Below, piece after piece: positions 53,417-62,368 of a stretch of DNA of 64,000 nucleotides. Origin of the DNA: Bryobacteraceae bacterium (GTDB lineage: Bacteria > Acidobacteriota > Terriglobia > Bryobacterales > Bryobacteraceae); the NCBI GenBank assembly GCA_025928545.1, contig JAICJH010000026.1, positions 1 to 64,000 of the forward strand, in the 5' to 3' direction. The notes beneath the pieces were generated by a model. The model was not told the DNA's origin. It ran no database searches and worked only from the letters and a program-made list of their open reading frames with translations. The translations under genes were made by a program, and so were the position numbers. Positions within the stretch are counted from its first letter, which is position 1. The number at the start of each line of letters is the position of its first letter.

Positions 53417-54607
53417 TTATTTCTTCAGTTCGGCCCGCAACTGCCGGTACGCGGAGTCTTCGAACGATGTCTTGATACGCTCTCGCCCATCGGTTTTCGG
53501 GTCGCCAACCTTATACGGGTCGCCACGCAGGCAGCGGCCGAGGAAACTGGTTGCCTCCGTATCGTCGGGCGAACGCTGCAGTGCGGCACGGAACTGATCG
53601 GCCGCCTTCGCGTATTGTCCCAGCTTCCACAGCGCGTAGCCGTAATTAAACCAGTAATCCGGATCGCCCTCATCGCCTTCGAGCGCCTTCTGGAAACCTG
53701 CCGCGGCCGAGGCATCGTTACGGCGGGAAAGGGCAGCTGCAAGATTGTTGAAAACCTCGTTGAGCGGAACCTCGTCGCCAATCATGCGGAACAGGCGAAT
53801 CGCGGAATCGTAATCGCCATCATAATACCGGCAGATACCCAGCAGGAACGACGCTTCCATGTAGTGTGAGTCGGCGCGCGTCACGCGTGCCAGCCAGTTG
53901 ATGGCGCCGCGGTAATCCTTCTTTGCGAAGAGCATGCGGCCGAGTGCATAGTTGGGCTGAGAAAAATGGTCGTCCAGACGGGCTGCCTGGGTGAAGAATT
54001 TCATCCGCTGATCGGCGTTGGCGGCGGGAGTCATCAGGCCGCGAACGTAACTCTCCATCGCATCTACCCGGATGGCGGGACGTTCGCGACGGAAGACTTC
54101 CTCGGAGGCGGCTGAGGTGGGCGATATCTGGCGGAGCACCTGCCACGCCAGCGTCATTTCCATCTGGCTCAGATTTTCGAGCACGCCGTCCTGTTCGAAC
54201 GACTGCGCTTCCTTCAGCTTCTTCAGATCGATCACATGGACAACGATTCGGATGGGAGACTTCATGGCCGCGGCTGAAGTGGCCGGGTCGATTGTGTAAT
54301 CGCCGAAGACAACCTGGCCCGCATCCAGCGTTTGGCCGATTTTCATCACGGTAGCCCGCGTTAGCAGGACTTCCGGCTTGACGCCAAGGCGTCGGTAAAC
54401 TTCCACTCTGTCATCGCGGGAGAGCGCGAGGATTCCGTAGGAAGTCAGAGTTTCATGGATGGTTTCGGCGGCGCTTTCGCCGATCCAGTTCAGATCGGGG
54501 GCGATGGCGCTATTGATGTTGAAAAGCGGCAGCACCGCGACCGTATCGGCACAGAAGGCGCACGATGCGGTGGCAAGTATTGCGGCGATGACGTTACGGA
54601 GGGGCAA
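53417..54607 (-). CDS. Secreted TPR-repeat protein
   Basis: The 396-aa protein has a signal peptide (VIAAILATASCAFCA), an N-terminal region like the TolB/curli-assembly-type (GESAAETIHETLTSYGIL), then several tetratricopeptide repeats in the C-terminal half (VLRQI..., KDYRGAINWLARVTRADSHY, GDYDSAIRLFRMIGDEVPLNE, WKLGQYAKAADQFRAALQRSPD). TPRs bind partner proteins. It starts 12 bases after uvrC, before aceB. Confidence 0.88.
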   Translation of the reverse strand: MPLRNVIAAILATASCAFCADTVAVLPLFNINSAIAPDLNWIGESAAETIHETLTSYGILALSRDDRVEVYRRLGVKPEVLLTRATVMKIGQTLDAGQVVFGDYTIDPATSAAAMKSPIRIVVHVIDLKKLKEAQSFEQDGVLENLSQMEMTLAWQVLRQISPTSAASEEVFRRERPAIRVDAMESYVRGLMTPAANADQRMKFFTQAARLDDHFSQPNYALGRMLFAKKDYRGAINWLARVTRADSHYMEASFLLGICRYYDGDYDSAIRLFRMIGDEVPLNEVFNNLAAALSRRNDASAAAGFQKALEGDEGDPDYWFNYGYALWKLGQYAKAADQFRAALQRSPDDTEATSFLGRCLRGDPYKVGDPKTDGRERIKTSFEDSAYRQLRAELKK

Positions 54608-54619
54608 TTGTTCAGGGTA

Positions 54620-56437
54620 TCAAGCTTGCGGTGAAGCCTGCTGGTAATGGGCCCGGACCTTGCGGGCAGCGGCCTTGCCAATCTTCTTTGCAAGTTCGGC
54701 CTCGCTGGACTGACGGACCATCGTTGAACTTCCGAATTCCTTCAGAAGCTTACGCACGGTGATGGGGCCGACTCCCGGAATCTCATCCAGTTCCGACGTG
54801 AGCGTCCGCGCATTGCGCCGGGTGCGATGGAACGTGACGGCGAAGCGATGGGCCTCGTCACGGATGGTTTGAATCAAGTGCAGGATCGGCGAAAACCGGT
54901 CGAGCACAACAGGTTCGTCTTCCTGCCCGAGCACGTAGACGATCTCTTCGCGCTTGGCGATGGAGGCCACCTGCTGATCCGTAATGCCGATCGATTCCAG
55001 CGCATTCGCGGCGGCATGGAGTTGCCCCAGGCCTCCGTCGATCAGGACCAGGCCCGGCATCGGCTGACCCTCTTCCTTCAGCCGCGAATAACGCCGCGTG
55101 ACCACCTCCGCCATGCTGGCGAAATCGTCGTTGCCTTCCACGGTGCGGATGATGAATTTCCGGTAGTCGGCCTTTTTCATGCGGCCGTCTTCCCAGACGA
55201 CCATGCTGGCTACTTTATCGGTGCCCTGGACGTGCGAGATATCGAAGCATTCAATGCGGTTCGGCGGTTCGGGCAGATTGAGGGCGTCCTGGAGCGCTTC
55301 CTTGATAGCGGCGGAGGATGGCTTCATGACGCGGAATCTGGCGTCGAAGCTGTGCTTCGCATTGGTCTGCGCCAGCATCAGCATGGCCTTTTTCTGCCCA
55401 CGCTGCGGCGTCACGATCTCCACTTTCCGGTTTTTTTTCTCGGTGAGCAGTTCTTCCATCACCGCGCAGTCTTCGAACTCCACCGGAACGTGGATCGCTG
55501 CCGGCACAAATTGCTGATCAAGATAAATCTGCAGGAGCAGCGTTGAAAAGAACTCGGGCGCATCGAATTCATGCTGGTCTTCCCAGAAGAATTCACGGCG
55601 GTCAACGATTTGGCCATTTCGCATGTGGAAGAGATTGACGGCCACCATAGGCGGTTCGGCGTAGAAGCCAAAAATATCGGCGTCATTGCCGGAGGCCGCT
55701 GCCATCTTCTGCCGTTCGGCGATTTCTTCCACCGTGGTCATGATGTCCCGGAGGGCTCCGGCCTGTTCGTATCGCATCTCCGCCGATGCGGCTTCGAGTT
55801 GTTCGCGCAATTCCGCCGCGAGGGTTGTGTGCCGCCCTTCGAGTAAAAGCCTGACCTGGCGGACGGCGCGCGAGTATTGCTCTTCTGTTGTCAGGCCCTC
55901 GACACACGGCCCCAGACAGCGATGAATGTGGAACTGGAGGCAGGGCTTCGGATGAGAGCGGGTGAGATCGATCTTGCAACTGGGGACGAGAAAATGCCGG
56001 TGGATCAGATGTACGATCCGGTACGCCAGATTGCCGGGAAAGTAGGGGCCAAAATACGATGCGCCATCTTTTTTCAGGCGGCGGGTAACGTAGACCCGCG
56101 GGAATCGCTCGCTGGTCAGCTTGATGTAAGGGTAAGTTTTGTCGTCTCGCAGCAGCACGTTATAGCGGGGCTGGTACTGCTTGATCAGGTTGTTTTCAAG
56201 CGCCAGGGCTTCTTTTTCGTTGTCGACCAGGATGTAATCGACGCCGCGTGCTTCCGATATCAGAGACCCCGTTTTGGCTTCCAGCAGCCTCTCTTCGTTG
56301 AAGTAGCTGCGAACCCGCGCCCGCAGGCTCCGGGCCTTACCGACATAGATGATTTTGCCGGCGGCATCCTTGTAAAGATACACTCCTGGCGCGAGAGGTA
56401 ACAGCGCGGCTTGTTCACGAAGTGCGATCACTGCCAC
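54620..56437 (-). CDS. uvrC: Excinuclease ABC subunit UvrC
   Basis: The 605-aa protein makes both incisions in nucleotide excision repair. It has the N-terminal GIY-YIG nuclease (LPLAPGVYLYKD, IIYVGKARSLRARVRSYF), a UvrB-binding UVR motif (LEGRHTTLAAELREQLEAAS), the RNase-H-like nuclease (IECFDISHVQGTDKVASMVV, VLIDGGLGQL) and a C-terminal helix-hairpin-helix (IPGVGPITVRKLLKEFG). Length is normal. A near-symmetric TATAAT at its 5' side may be shared with the divergent TPR gene. Confidence 0.96.
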   Translation of the reverse strand: MAVIALREQAALLPLAPGVYLYKDAAGKIIYVGKARSLRARVRSYFNEERLLEAKTGSLISEARGVDYILVDNEKEALALENNLIKQYQPRYNVLLRDDKTYPYIKLTSERFPRVYVTRRLKKDGASYFGPYFPGNLAYRIVHLIHRHFLVPSCKIDLTRSHPKPCLQFHIHRCLGPCVEGLTTEEQYSRAVRQVRLLLEGRHTTLAAELREQLEAASAEMRYEQAGALRDIMTTVEEIAERQKMAAASGNDADIFGFYAEPPMVAVNLFHMRNGQIVDRREFFWEDQHEFDAPEFFSTLLLQIYLDQQFVPAAIHVPVEFEDCAVMEELLTEKKNRKVEIVTPQRGQKKAMLMLAQTNAKHSFDARFRVMKPSSAAIKEALQDALNLPEPPNRIECFDISHVQGTDKVASMVVWEDGRMKKADYRKFIIRTVEGNDDFASMAEVVTRRYSRLKEEGQPMPGLVLIDGGLGQLHAAANALESIGITDQQVASIAKREEIVYVLGQEDEPVVLDRFSPILHLIQTIRDEAHRFAVTFHRTRRNARTLTSELDEIPGVGPITVRKLLKEFGSSTMVRQSSEAELAKKIGKAAARKVRAHYQQASPQA

Positions 56438-56459
56438 TGGATTCGAGTGCGGGGAAAAC

Positions 56460-56466
56460 TATAATA
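56460..56466. promoter_or_regulatory. Shared near-palindromic -10 element between uvrC and the TPR gene
   Basis: A perfect TATAAT (56460-56465) reads towards the gene at 56472; the overlapping ATAATA gives TATTAT on the other strand, 24 bases from the uvrC start. This could be a bidirectional promoter. For the plus-strand gene the expected transcript start coincides with the ATG. No good -35 is visible. Confidence 0.5.
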
Positions 56467-56471
56467 AAAGT

Positions 56472-56948
56472 ATGTCACGTTGGCGAATTCCGGCTCAGTT
56501 CATGCTTGTGCCCGGCGTGTTACTGATGGCAGGTGTTGTGGTTGCGCAAACAGACGCCAAAACCGCGACGCCCGAGCCAGCTCAGGAATCGGCATCGCCC
56601 TACGGCTTGCCGCCGGCTTTGGTTCCGAAGACGGAAATGCCGCCAGAGGAAGACAAGACCAATGCTCCGCGAACGTATACTTTCAATCCGGTGCAGTCGC
56701 AGCACGACGTAACCATCGGCGACCAGTATTTCAAGAAGGGCAACTATACCGCCGCGGTCAGCCGCTACGACGAGGCCACGAAGTGGAATGACGGCAACGC
56801 GGAAGCGTGGCTACGTCTGGGCGAGGCGCAAGAGAAGAAGCTCAACGCCAAAGGCGCTCGCGAGGCCTATCAGAAGTATCTGGAACTGTCGCCCGATTCC
56901 AAGCTTGCGCCGGAGATCAGGAAGCGGCTGGCGAAGCTCAAGGGCTGA
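56472..56948 (+). CDS. Periplasmic TPR-repeat protein
   Basis: The 158-aa protein has a signal peptide (FMLVPGVLLMAGVVVAQ), a Pro/Glu-rich linker and two TPR-like repeats (GDQYFKKGNYTAAVSRYDEATKW and AEAWLRLGEAQEKKLNAKGA). It may bind envelope partners. There is no ribosome site, and a TATAAT lies six bases before the ATG, so the mRNA is probably leaderless. It is convergent with prmA (13-base gap). Confidence 0.8.
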   Translation: MSRWRIPAQFMLVPGVLLMAGVVVAQTDAKTATPEPAQESASPYGLPPALVPKTEMPPEEDKTNAPRTYTFNPVQSQHDVTIGDQYFKKGNYTAAVSRYDEATKWNDGNAEAWLRLGEAQEKKLNAKGAREAYQKYLELSPDSKLAPEIRKRLAKLKG

Positions 56949-56961
56949 TTCGGTGTTTCGA

Positions 56962-57792
56962 TCACGCACGTAAACTGCTGCCGCTGCCTGGAACAACTAC
57001 CTCCAGCATTCTCCACTCGTGTTCGCCGAATTCGCCTGCGACACTGCCACCCGCCTTCGCGATTGCAGCTGAAACAATCCCTACATCCGCCGCCTCGAAG
57101 CCGCTGAGAATTGCAACACCGCCGGATTTGAGAATCCGAATCCACTCCGCTGCCAGCTCCGCGATCCATGCCGGGCTGATGTTGGCCACGATGATATCCG
57201 CGCAATTGCCGGCTACCGAATCCGCCGATCCGACAAAGACAGGCACGTTGACGCCCGCGCGCACGAAATTTTCCCGCGCCACGATCACCGCGCCGTGATC
57301 CGTATCGCAGGCGTACGCGCTGCCCGCACCCAGCTTCAGCGCGGCCTCCGAAAGAATTCCAGATCCGGTTCCCACGTCCACCAGCGCCATGCCCGGCTGC
57401 AAATGCCGCTCGATGGCTTCGAGACAAAGCCGCGTCGTTTCATGCGCGCCGGTACCGAAGGCGAGACCAGCATTCACTTCGATTCGGATTCTGCCAGGCG
57501 GCGTCGCCTCATCGCGCCACTCCGGGATCACGAAGATGCGGTCGGCGATTTCCATGGGCTGCAAATGCTCGCGCGCGAACGCGACCCAATCGCGTGTGTC
57601 GGCCGGCCGCACGTCGCCTCCGAAGCGCGCCTGTAAGCCTGGGGCGAGGGCGTCGTCGTCGAAGAAGGCGCGCATGTTAGCCATATCGCCCGCATCGGGG
57701 AGTTCCACGATGCCGGTACAGCCCGCCTCCCACAGGTCGGCAACACGAATATCTTTACCCTCTTGCGGGCATTCAAGGTCGATTGAGAACAT
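56962..57792 (-). CDS. prmA: Ribosomal protein L11 methyltransferase
   Basis: The 276-aa protein trimethylates L11. The N-terminal L11-binding domain (FSIDLECPQEGKDIRV, VADLWEAGCTGIVEL) is followed by a SAM-binding Rossmann domain (LAFGTGAHETTRLCLEAIE, VDVGTGSGILSEAALKLGA and DIIVANISPAWIAEL, with the catalytic-type NIxP-like motif). Its ATG is only 11 bases from the ATG of the divergent DapA-like gene. Confidence 0.92.
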   Translation of the reverse strand: MFSIDLECPQEGKDIRVADLWEAGCTGIVELPDAGDMANMRAFFDDDALAPGLQARFGGDVRPADTRDWVAFAREHLQPMEIADRIFVIPEWRDEATPPGRIRIEVNAGLAFGTGAHETTRLCLEAIERHLQPGMALVDVGTGSGILSEAALKLGAGSAYACDTDHGAVIVARENFVRAGVNVPVFVGSADSVAGNCADIIVANISPAWIAELAAEWIRILKSGGVAILSGFEAADVGIVSAAIAKAGGSVAGEFGEHEWRMLEVVVPGSGSSLRA

Positions 57793-57803
57793 AGAAGATT
57801 CAA

Positions 57804-58682
57804 ATGAAATTACAAGGAATGTTTGCGCTGGCGGCCACGCCCTTCGATCATACAGGGGCGATCTACCGCACCAAGGTTCTGCACAATTATGCCAAGTGGC
57901 GACGCACCAGTCTGGCAGGCTTTATCGTCGGTTCGCCGGCGGGTGAAGGCCCGCTGCTGGAAGACGCGGAAAAGATCGAACTGGTCAGGCTCGCGGCGGA
58001 GGGCAGCGCTTCGATCCTGATTGCCGATGTTTCTCAGGAAGGCGTGCATGGCGCCGTCGCACTCTCCGGTGCGCTGAAGGATGCCGGAGCCCAGGCCGTG
58101 ATCAGCCGAGCGCCCCATGAATACCGATATCTCTCGAATGCGGAAGAATTGCCGGTGCTTTATTTCCGCGCGCTGGCGGACCGCTCTCCCGTTCCGGTCG
58201 TGATCCATAATTCCCCTATCGTCACCGGCATCGATCTATCGCCCGCGACGCTTGCGGCGCTCGCGCAGCACCCCAATATCGTGGGCGTGCTGGAATCCGA
58301 TACTCCGGTTTCGCGCGTGGAGGAAACCCGCACGCTGGCAGGCAAAGAGTTCGCTATTCTGGCGGGGACGGAGGCGCATGTCTGGGAATCGCTTCGGGCA
58401 GGCGCGAACGGCGCGGCTCTGGCATTCGCGAGCGCGGCGCCTTACGCCACCATTGCGATTTGGGAAGCATTCCGCACGCGGGAAGAAGAGGCTGCGGTGG
58501 ACTGGCAGGGCCGCATCGCTCACCCCGGACTGCTGGTGACGGAAAATCACGGGCCCGCCGGACTCAAACACGCCATGGATATCAACGGCTACTATGGCGG
58601 GCCGCCGCGATTGCCCTTTGCGCCGATCGACGGCGACGCGAAGGAGCGGATCGAAGAGGCGTTCCGCGATCTGAAAGGCTAA
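57804..58682 (+). CDS. DapA-superfamily (DHDPS/NAL-like) protein lacking catalytic Lys
   Basis: The 292-aa protein has the class I aldolase barrel of the DHDPS family: FALAATPFDHTGAIY, IVGSPAGEGPLLEDAEKIELVR in place of the usual GTTGE stretch, VVIHNSPIVTGI and NIVGVLESDTPVSRVEE. The Schiff-base Lys (usually GVKE) is Leu163 and the catalytic Tyr (usually IYNxP) is His135. So the classic pyruvate-aldolase chemistry is unlikely, and it may act by a different mechanism, bind a ligand, or be inactive. The last four bases overlap the arsenate reductase stop. Confidence 0.82.
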   Translation: MKLQGMFALAATPFDHTGAIYRTKVLHNYAKWRRTSLAGFIVGSPAGEGPLLEDAEKIELVRLAAEGSASILIADVSQEGVHGAVALSGALKDAGAQAVISRAPHEYRYLSNAEELPVLYFRALADRSPVPVVIHNSPIVTGIDLSPATLAALAQHPNIVGVLESDTPVSRVEETRTLAGKEFAILAGTEAHVWESLRAGANGAALAFASAAPYATIAIWEAFRTREEEAAVDWQGRIAHPGLLVTENHGPAGLKHAMDINGYYGGPPRLPFAPIDGDAKERIEEAFRDLKG

Positions 58683-59101
58683 TGTTGCCGGGCGAACTCC
58701 TGCAAATAATTGCGGAGTTCATCCCGGACGCGACGGAAGAGCGTCAGCCGATCCTCATCGGAACCCACACCAGGGGGCGGCGGATCTTCGAAACTGTGAT
58801 GTAGTTGCGTTGCAGCCCCGAAGAAAACCGGGCAGGTCTCCCTGGCGTTGTCGCACACAGTTATCAGGAAGTCGAAGGGCTGTCTTTCGAACTCGGCGAC
58901 GTTCTTCGAGCGGTGGCCGGAGATGTCGATGCCAAGCTCGCGCATCGCGGCAATGGCTTCCGGTCGGACGTGGCTGGCTTTCGTGCCGGCGCTTTCGACT
59001 TCAAACCGGTCCCCCGCATCGTGGCGCAGAAGACCTTCCGCCATCTGGCTCCGCGCCGAATTTCCGGTGCAGAGAATCAGCACTCTTTTCCTGCGATTCA
59101 T
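58679..59101 (-). CDS. arsC: Arsenate reductase (thioredoxin-coupled, LMW-phosphatase fold)
   Basis: The 140-aa protein reduces arsenate to arsenite. It has the P-loop CTGNSAR with Cys11 and Arg17, and the two further Cys83 and Cys90 in TVCDNARETCP, matching the three redox cysteines of the thioredoxin-coupled ArsC. No other ars genes (regulator, efflux pump) are present. The ATG at 59101 is favoured by the family start and a GGAAAC upstream; the longer frame to 59194 is not. Confidence 0.92.
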   Translation of the reverse strand: MNRRKRVLILCTGNSARSQMAEGLLRHDAGDRFEVESAGTKASHVRPEAIAAMRELGIDISGHRSKNVAEFERQPFDFLITVCDNARETCPVFFGAATQLHHSFEDPPPPGVGSDEDRLTLFRRVRDELRNYLQEFARQH

Positions 59102-59340
59102 GTTTCCGTTTCCTTTTCCGGGTGCGACATCGCCACCGCCGCGGCATCCCGAATCAGCGTCGGAACCACCATCGAAACACGGCGGGGTTCGCAAACGATG
59201 TGGATGCTGTGAACCAGTATGCCCCGGAGATGTATGCGTCGACGGCGAATGGCATGCCGAGGATCTCAGCCGCGCTCATCCCGGTCACGTACGCTCGCTG
59301 TTCGGTACGCGCTCTCTCACGCTGGTAAAGTGATGGGCAT

Positions 59341-60921
59341 ATGAAGGTCCTGCTGCCGCTCCTCTGTCTGCTTCCGGCGATCTCCCCCGCGGCGGTCAAA
59401 ATCGTCCTCGTCGGCGACTCCACGGTAAATGATCAGGGCGGTTGGGGTAAAGGCTTCGGTGGATCCTTCAATTCCGAAGTTCACGTAGTTAATCTTGCGT
59501 TGAACGGGCGCAGTTCGAAAAGCTTCCGCGATGAAGGCGCGTGGGCTCCCGCCCTCACAGCCAAACCCGACTACATCCTGATCCAGTTCGGTCACAACGA
59601 TTCACCCGGAAAAGGCCCCGAACGCGAGACCAGTCCCGACACCACCTATCGGGCCAATTTGATCCGTTATATCGATGAAGCCCGGGCCGCCGGCGCGAAG
59701 CCGGTGCTGGTGACATCCATCGTGCGGCGCGTTTTCGACGACGCGGGCAAAATCAAACCCGACTCGCTTGTCCCATACGTGGACGCAACCCGCGCCGTGG
59801 CGAAAGAGAATAACGTTCCGCTGATGGATCTCTACGCCCTCACCCGTACACACGCCGAGAAGCGCGGGCCCGCCGGTTGCATCGAAATCGACGCTATCGA
59901 CAAAGACGGCAAGCCGGATACCACGCATCTCGGTCCCATTGGCCGCAATGAGATTGGTTTCATCGCGGCGCAGGAATTTGTCCGCGCCGTTCCTGCCATG
60001 CGTCCCATGCTCCAAAGCGGTCTGCCGCCGATGCAGGTCACGGTAGCTGCCGATGGCTCCGGCGATTTCAAAACGATCCAGATGGCGATCGATCACGCAC
60101 CGTTCGTGCCGGCCGGGCAACGCCTCAATATCGAAATTCGCCCTGGCATCTATAAAGAGCGTCTGGTTGTTCCGCAGGATCGTGCGCGCACCACCTTTCT
60201 TGGTCAGGATGCCGCGACGACGGTAATTACCGCGGCCATGAGTGCAAAGGAAGCCGGCGGCACGTTTTTCAGCAGCACCGTCGACGTGCAGGGCGGTGAA
60301 TTTCATGCCGAGAACATCACTTTTGAAAATACGTTTGGCGTGGGATCGCAGGCAGTCGCGTTGATGATTCATTCCGATCGCGCCGAATTTCGCCACTGCC
60401 GTTTCCTGGGGTGGCAGGACACGCTGTATGCTGCGACTGGCCGCCAGTATTACAAGGATTGCTACATCGAAGGTCACGTCGATTTTATCTTCGGCAACGC
60501 AACTGCCGTTTTCGACAACTGCGAAATCCATAGCCGTGGCGATGGTTATCTCACCGCACAAAGCCGCACGTCGCCGGAACTCACCACCGGTTTTGTCTTC
60601 TACCATTCCCGGTTGACCGCTGCGAATCAGACAAAGGGTTCCTATCTTGGACGTCCCTGGCGGCCTTATTCGCGCGTGGTGTACATCGGTTGCGCGATGG
60701 ATGCCTTCATCCGTCCGGAAGGCTGGAATAACTGGAACGATGCGAAGAATGAAACGACCGCATGGTACGGCGAATTCGGTTCAAGCGGGCCGGGGGCCAA
60801 ACCCGCGGAGCGGGTCGGCTGGTCGCAGCAACTGACGGCGCAACAGGCTGCCGCATTCGGACCGGAAGTGTTTCTGCGCGGCGACGACGGCTGGAATCCG
60901 GCGAAACAGGACCAGCAGTAA
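59341..60921 (+). CDS. Pectin acetylesterase (SGNH) - pectinesterase fusion
   Basis: The 526-aa protein has a signal peptide and two enzymes. Residues 20-215 form an SGNH/GDSL rhamnogalacturonan-acetylesterase-type domain (nucleophile Ser27 in VGDSTVND, GHNDSPG with Asn86, and Asp193/His196 in DTTHLGPIG). Residues 230-510 form a CE8 pectin methylesterase with Asp360 (GWQD), Asp381 (VDFIFG) and Arg438 (LGRPWRP). It removes acetyl and methyl groups from pectin before lyase or hydrolase attack. A TAAAGT box (59326-59331) lies nine bases before the ATG. Confidence 0.93.
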   Translation: MKVLLPLLCLLPAISPAAVKIVLVGDSTVNDQGGWGKGFGGSFNSEVHVVNLALNGRSSKSFRDEGAWAPALTAKPDYILIQFGHNDSPGKGPERETSPDTTYRANLIRYIDEARAAGAKPVLVTSIVRRVFDDAGKIKPDSLVPYVDATRAVAKENNVPLMDLYALTRTHAEKRGPAGCIEIDAIDKDGKPDTTHLGPIGRNEIGFIAAQEFVRAVPAMRPMLQSGLPPMQVTVAADGSGDFKTIQMAIDHAPFVPAGQRLNIEIRPGIYKERLVVPQDRARTTFLGQDAATTVITAAMSAKEAGGTFFSSTVDVQGGEFHAENITFENTFGVGSQAVALMIHSDRAEFRHCRFLGWQDTLYAATGRQYYKDCYIEGHVDFIFGNATAVFDNCEIHSRGDGYLTAQSRTSPELTTGFVFYHSRLTAANQTKGSYLGRPWRPYSRVVYIGCAMDAFIRPEGWNNWNDAKNETTAWYGEFGSSGPGAKPAERVGWSQQLTAQQAAAFGPEVFLRGDDGWNPAKQDQQ

Positions 60922-61019
60922 CGCGGCGCAAAACGGGACTGTCTCCTTTTTGCCCAAAACTGATACAATTCGAACCTGTGATCGAATCCAGGCCGCAAGG
61001 CGCTGTCGAAGCAAGGTTG

Positions 61020-62315
61020 GTGAACGCCCCGTCTGAGCGAGTCCGCTCTTTTCAGCGCTGGTCCCTCGTGCTCCTCGTAGCAGGAGGCGCGCTGAATTAT
61101 GTGGATCGCGCCACGCTCTCGGTTGCCAACAAACTCATCCAGGAGGACCTCGGAATTCCCGTCGCGAAGATGGGCTTTCTGCTCTCCGCGTTTCTCTGGG
61201 CCTACGCGGTTGCTCAACTGCCGGTAGGCGGTCTCATCGACCGCTACGGTCCGCGCAGGCTTCTGGGCCTGGGGCTCTTCAGTTGGTCGATTGCGCAGGC
61301 GGCGGGTGGGCTGGTCAAGAGCTTTGGAGTTTTCATCGTCGCGCGAGCGGCTTTGGGCGTGGGTGAGGCGCCTTTGTTCCCTGGCGGAGCCCGTGTGGTG
61401 CGCGATTGGTTCGGTATACGCCAGCGCGGCTTCGCTACCGGACTTTGCCAATCCGCGTCATCGCTGGGAAATTTTATCGCGGTTCCGTTGCTTACGTTCC
61501 TCATGCTCAGGCTGAGCTGGCGCTGGATGTTTCTGATTGTCGGCGCGGCCGGAGTCGTGCTCGCAATCGTGTGGTGGGCCATTCATCGCGATCCATCCGA
61601 AGTCGACCTGACGCCGGATGAGGTACGCTTCCTGACGGAAGGCGATGAAAATGCCACCTCACGGGCGCCGTCCTTTGCTGAATGGCGGCAGCTTTTCGGA
61701 CACCGAACCACATGGGGCATGATAGCCGGTTTTTTCGGCAGCATGTATACGCTCTGGCTCTATACCGGCTGGTTGCCGTACTATCTGGAGCACCAGCGCC
61801 ACATGACCATCGCAAAGGTGGGAATCGTGGGCGCGATTCCGTATTTCTTCGGCTGTGTCGGCGCAATAACCGGGGGTTGGCTGTGCGATTTTCTCACCAG
61901 ACGCGGCTGGACGCCGATCGGGGGACGCAAGCTGCTGGCATCCTCCGCCCTGTGCGGCATTTCCGTTTGCACCATGGGAACTGTATTCGCGCAGTCCAAC
62001 GCTGCGGCGCTCGCGTTCATCTCCGTTTCGCTGTTTCTGATTTACATCGTCGCCAGCGCCGCGTGGGCGACGGTGCCAGTCGCCGCGCCCAGTCAATACA
62101 CCGCGTCGCTCGGTTCCATTCAGAACTTCGGCGGCTACCTGGGCGCCGCGCTCGCTCCTACTGTGACCGGGCTCATCGTCCAGCGCACCGGCAGTTTTTC
62201 GGGAGCTCTGACATTGAGCGCCGTACTTACATTGCTTTCAGCCGCGGCTTACCTTCTGCTGGTCAACAAACCCATCCCGAGCGGAACGATATACGCGCAC
62301 GATCAACAGAGTTGA
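61020..62315 (+). CDS. MFS hexuronate/galactonate-type transporter
   Basis: The 431-aa form starts at GTG 61020, a short N-terminus before TM1. Motifs are those of the anion:cation symporter branch of MFS: GGALNYVDRATLSVANKLI, then GGLIDRYGPRRLLGLGLF. Twelve hydrophobic segments are present. It most likely imports galacturonate or related sugar acids released from pectin by the upstream fusion. An in-frame GTG at 60978 is preceded by TACAAT (60964-60969) and would extend the protein by 14 residues; a longer frame to 60762 overlaps the fusion gene. Confidence 0.87.
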   Translation: MNAPSERVRSFQRWSLVLLVAGGALNYVDRATLSVANKLIQEDLGIPVAKMGFLLSAFLWAYAVAQLPVGGLIDRYGPRRLLGLGLFSWSIAQAAGGLVKSFGVFIVARAALGVGEAPLFPGGARVVRDWFGIRQRGFATGLCQSASSLGNFIAVPLLTFLMLRLSWRWMFLIVGAAGVVLAIVWWAIHRDPSEVDLTPDEVRFLTEGDENATSRAPSFAEWRQLFGHRTTWGMIAGFFGSMYTLWLYTGWLPYYLEHQRHMTIAKVGIVGAIPYFFGCVGAITGGWLCDFLTRRGWTPIGGRKLLASSALCGISVCTMGTVFAQSNAAALAFISVSLFLIYIVASAAWATVPVAAPSQYTASLGSIQNFGGYLGAALAPTVTGLIVQRTGSFSGALTLSAVLTLLSAAAYLLLVNKPIPSGTIYAHDQQS

Positions 62316-62336
62316 TACACTGGCTGTCGGCGATGA

Positions 62337-62348
62337 ACTGTATACAGT
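62337..62348. promoter_or_regulatory. Perfect 12-bp palindrome, GntR-type operator candidate
   Basis: ACTGTATACAGT is an exact palindrome 20 bases before the carboxylesterase start. Its core TGTATACA resembles sites bound by GntR-family repressors, which often control sugar-acid catabolism. The regulator itself is not in the window; binding is inferred. Confidence 0.45.
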
Positions 62349-62368
62349 ATGCCGCCAAGGAGAAAGCA

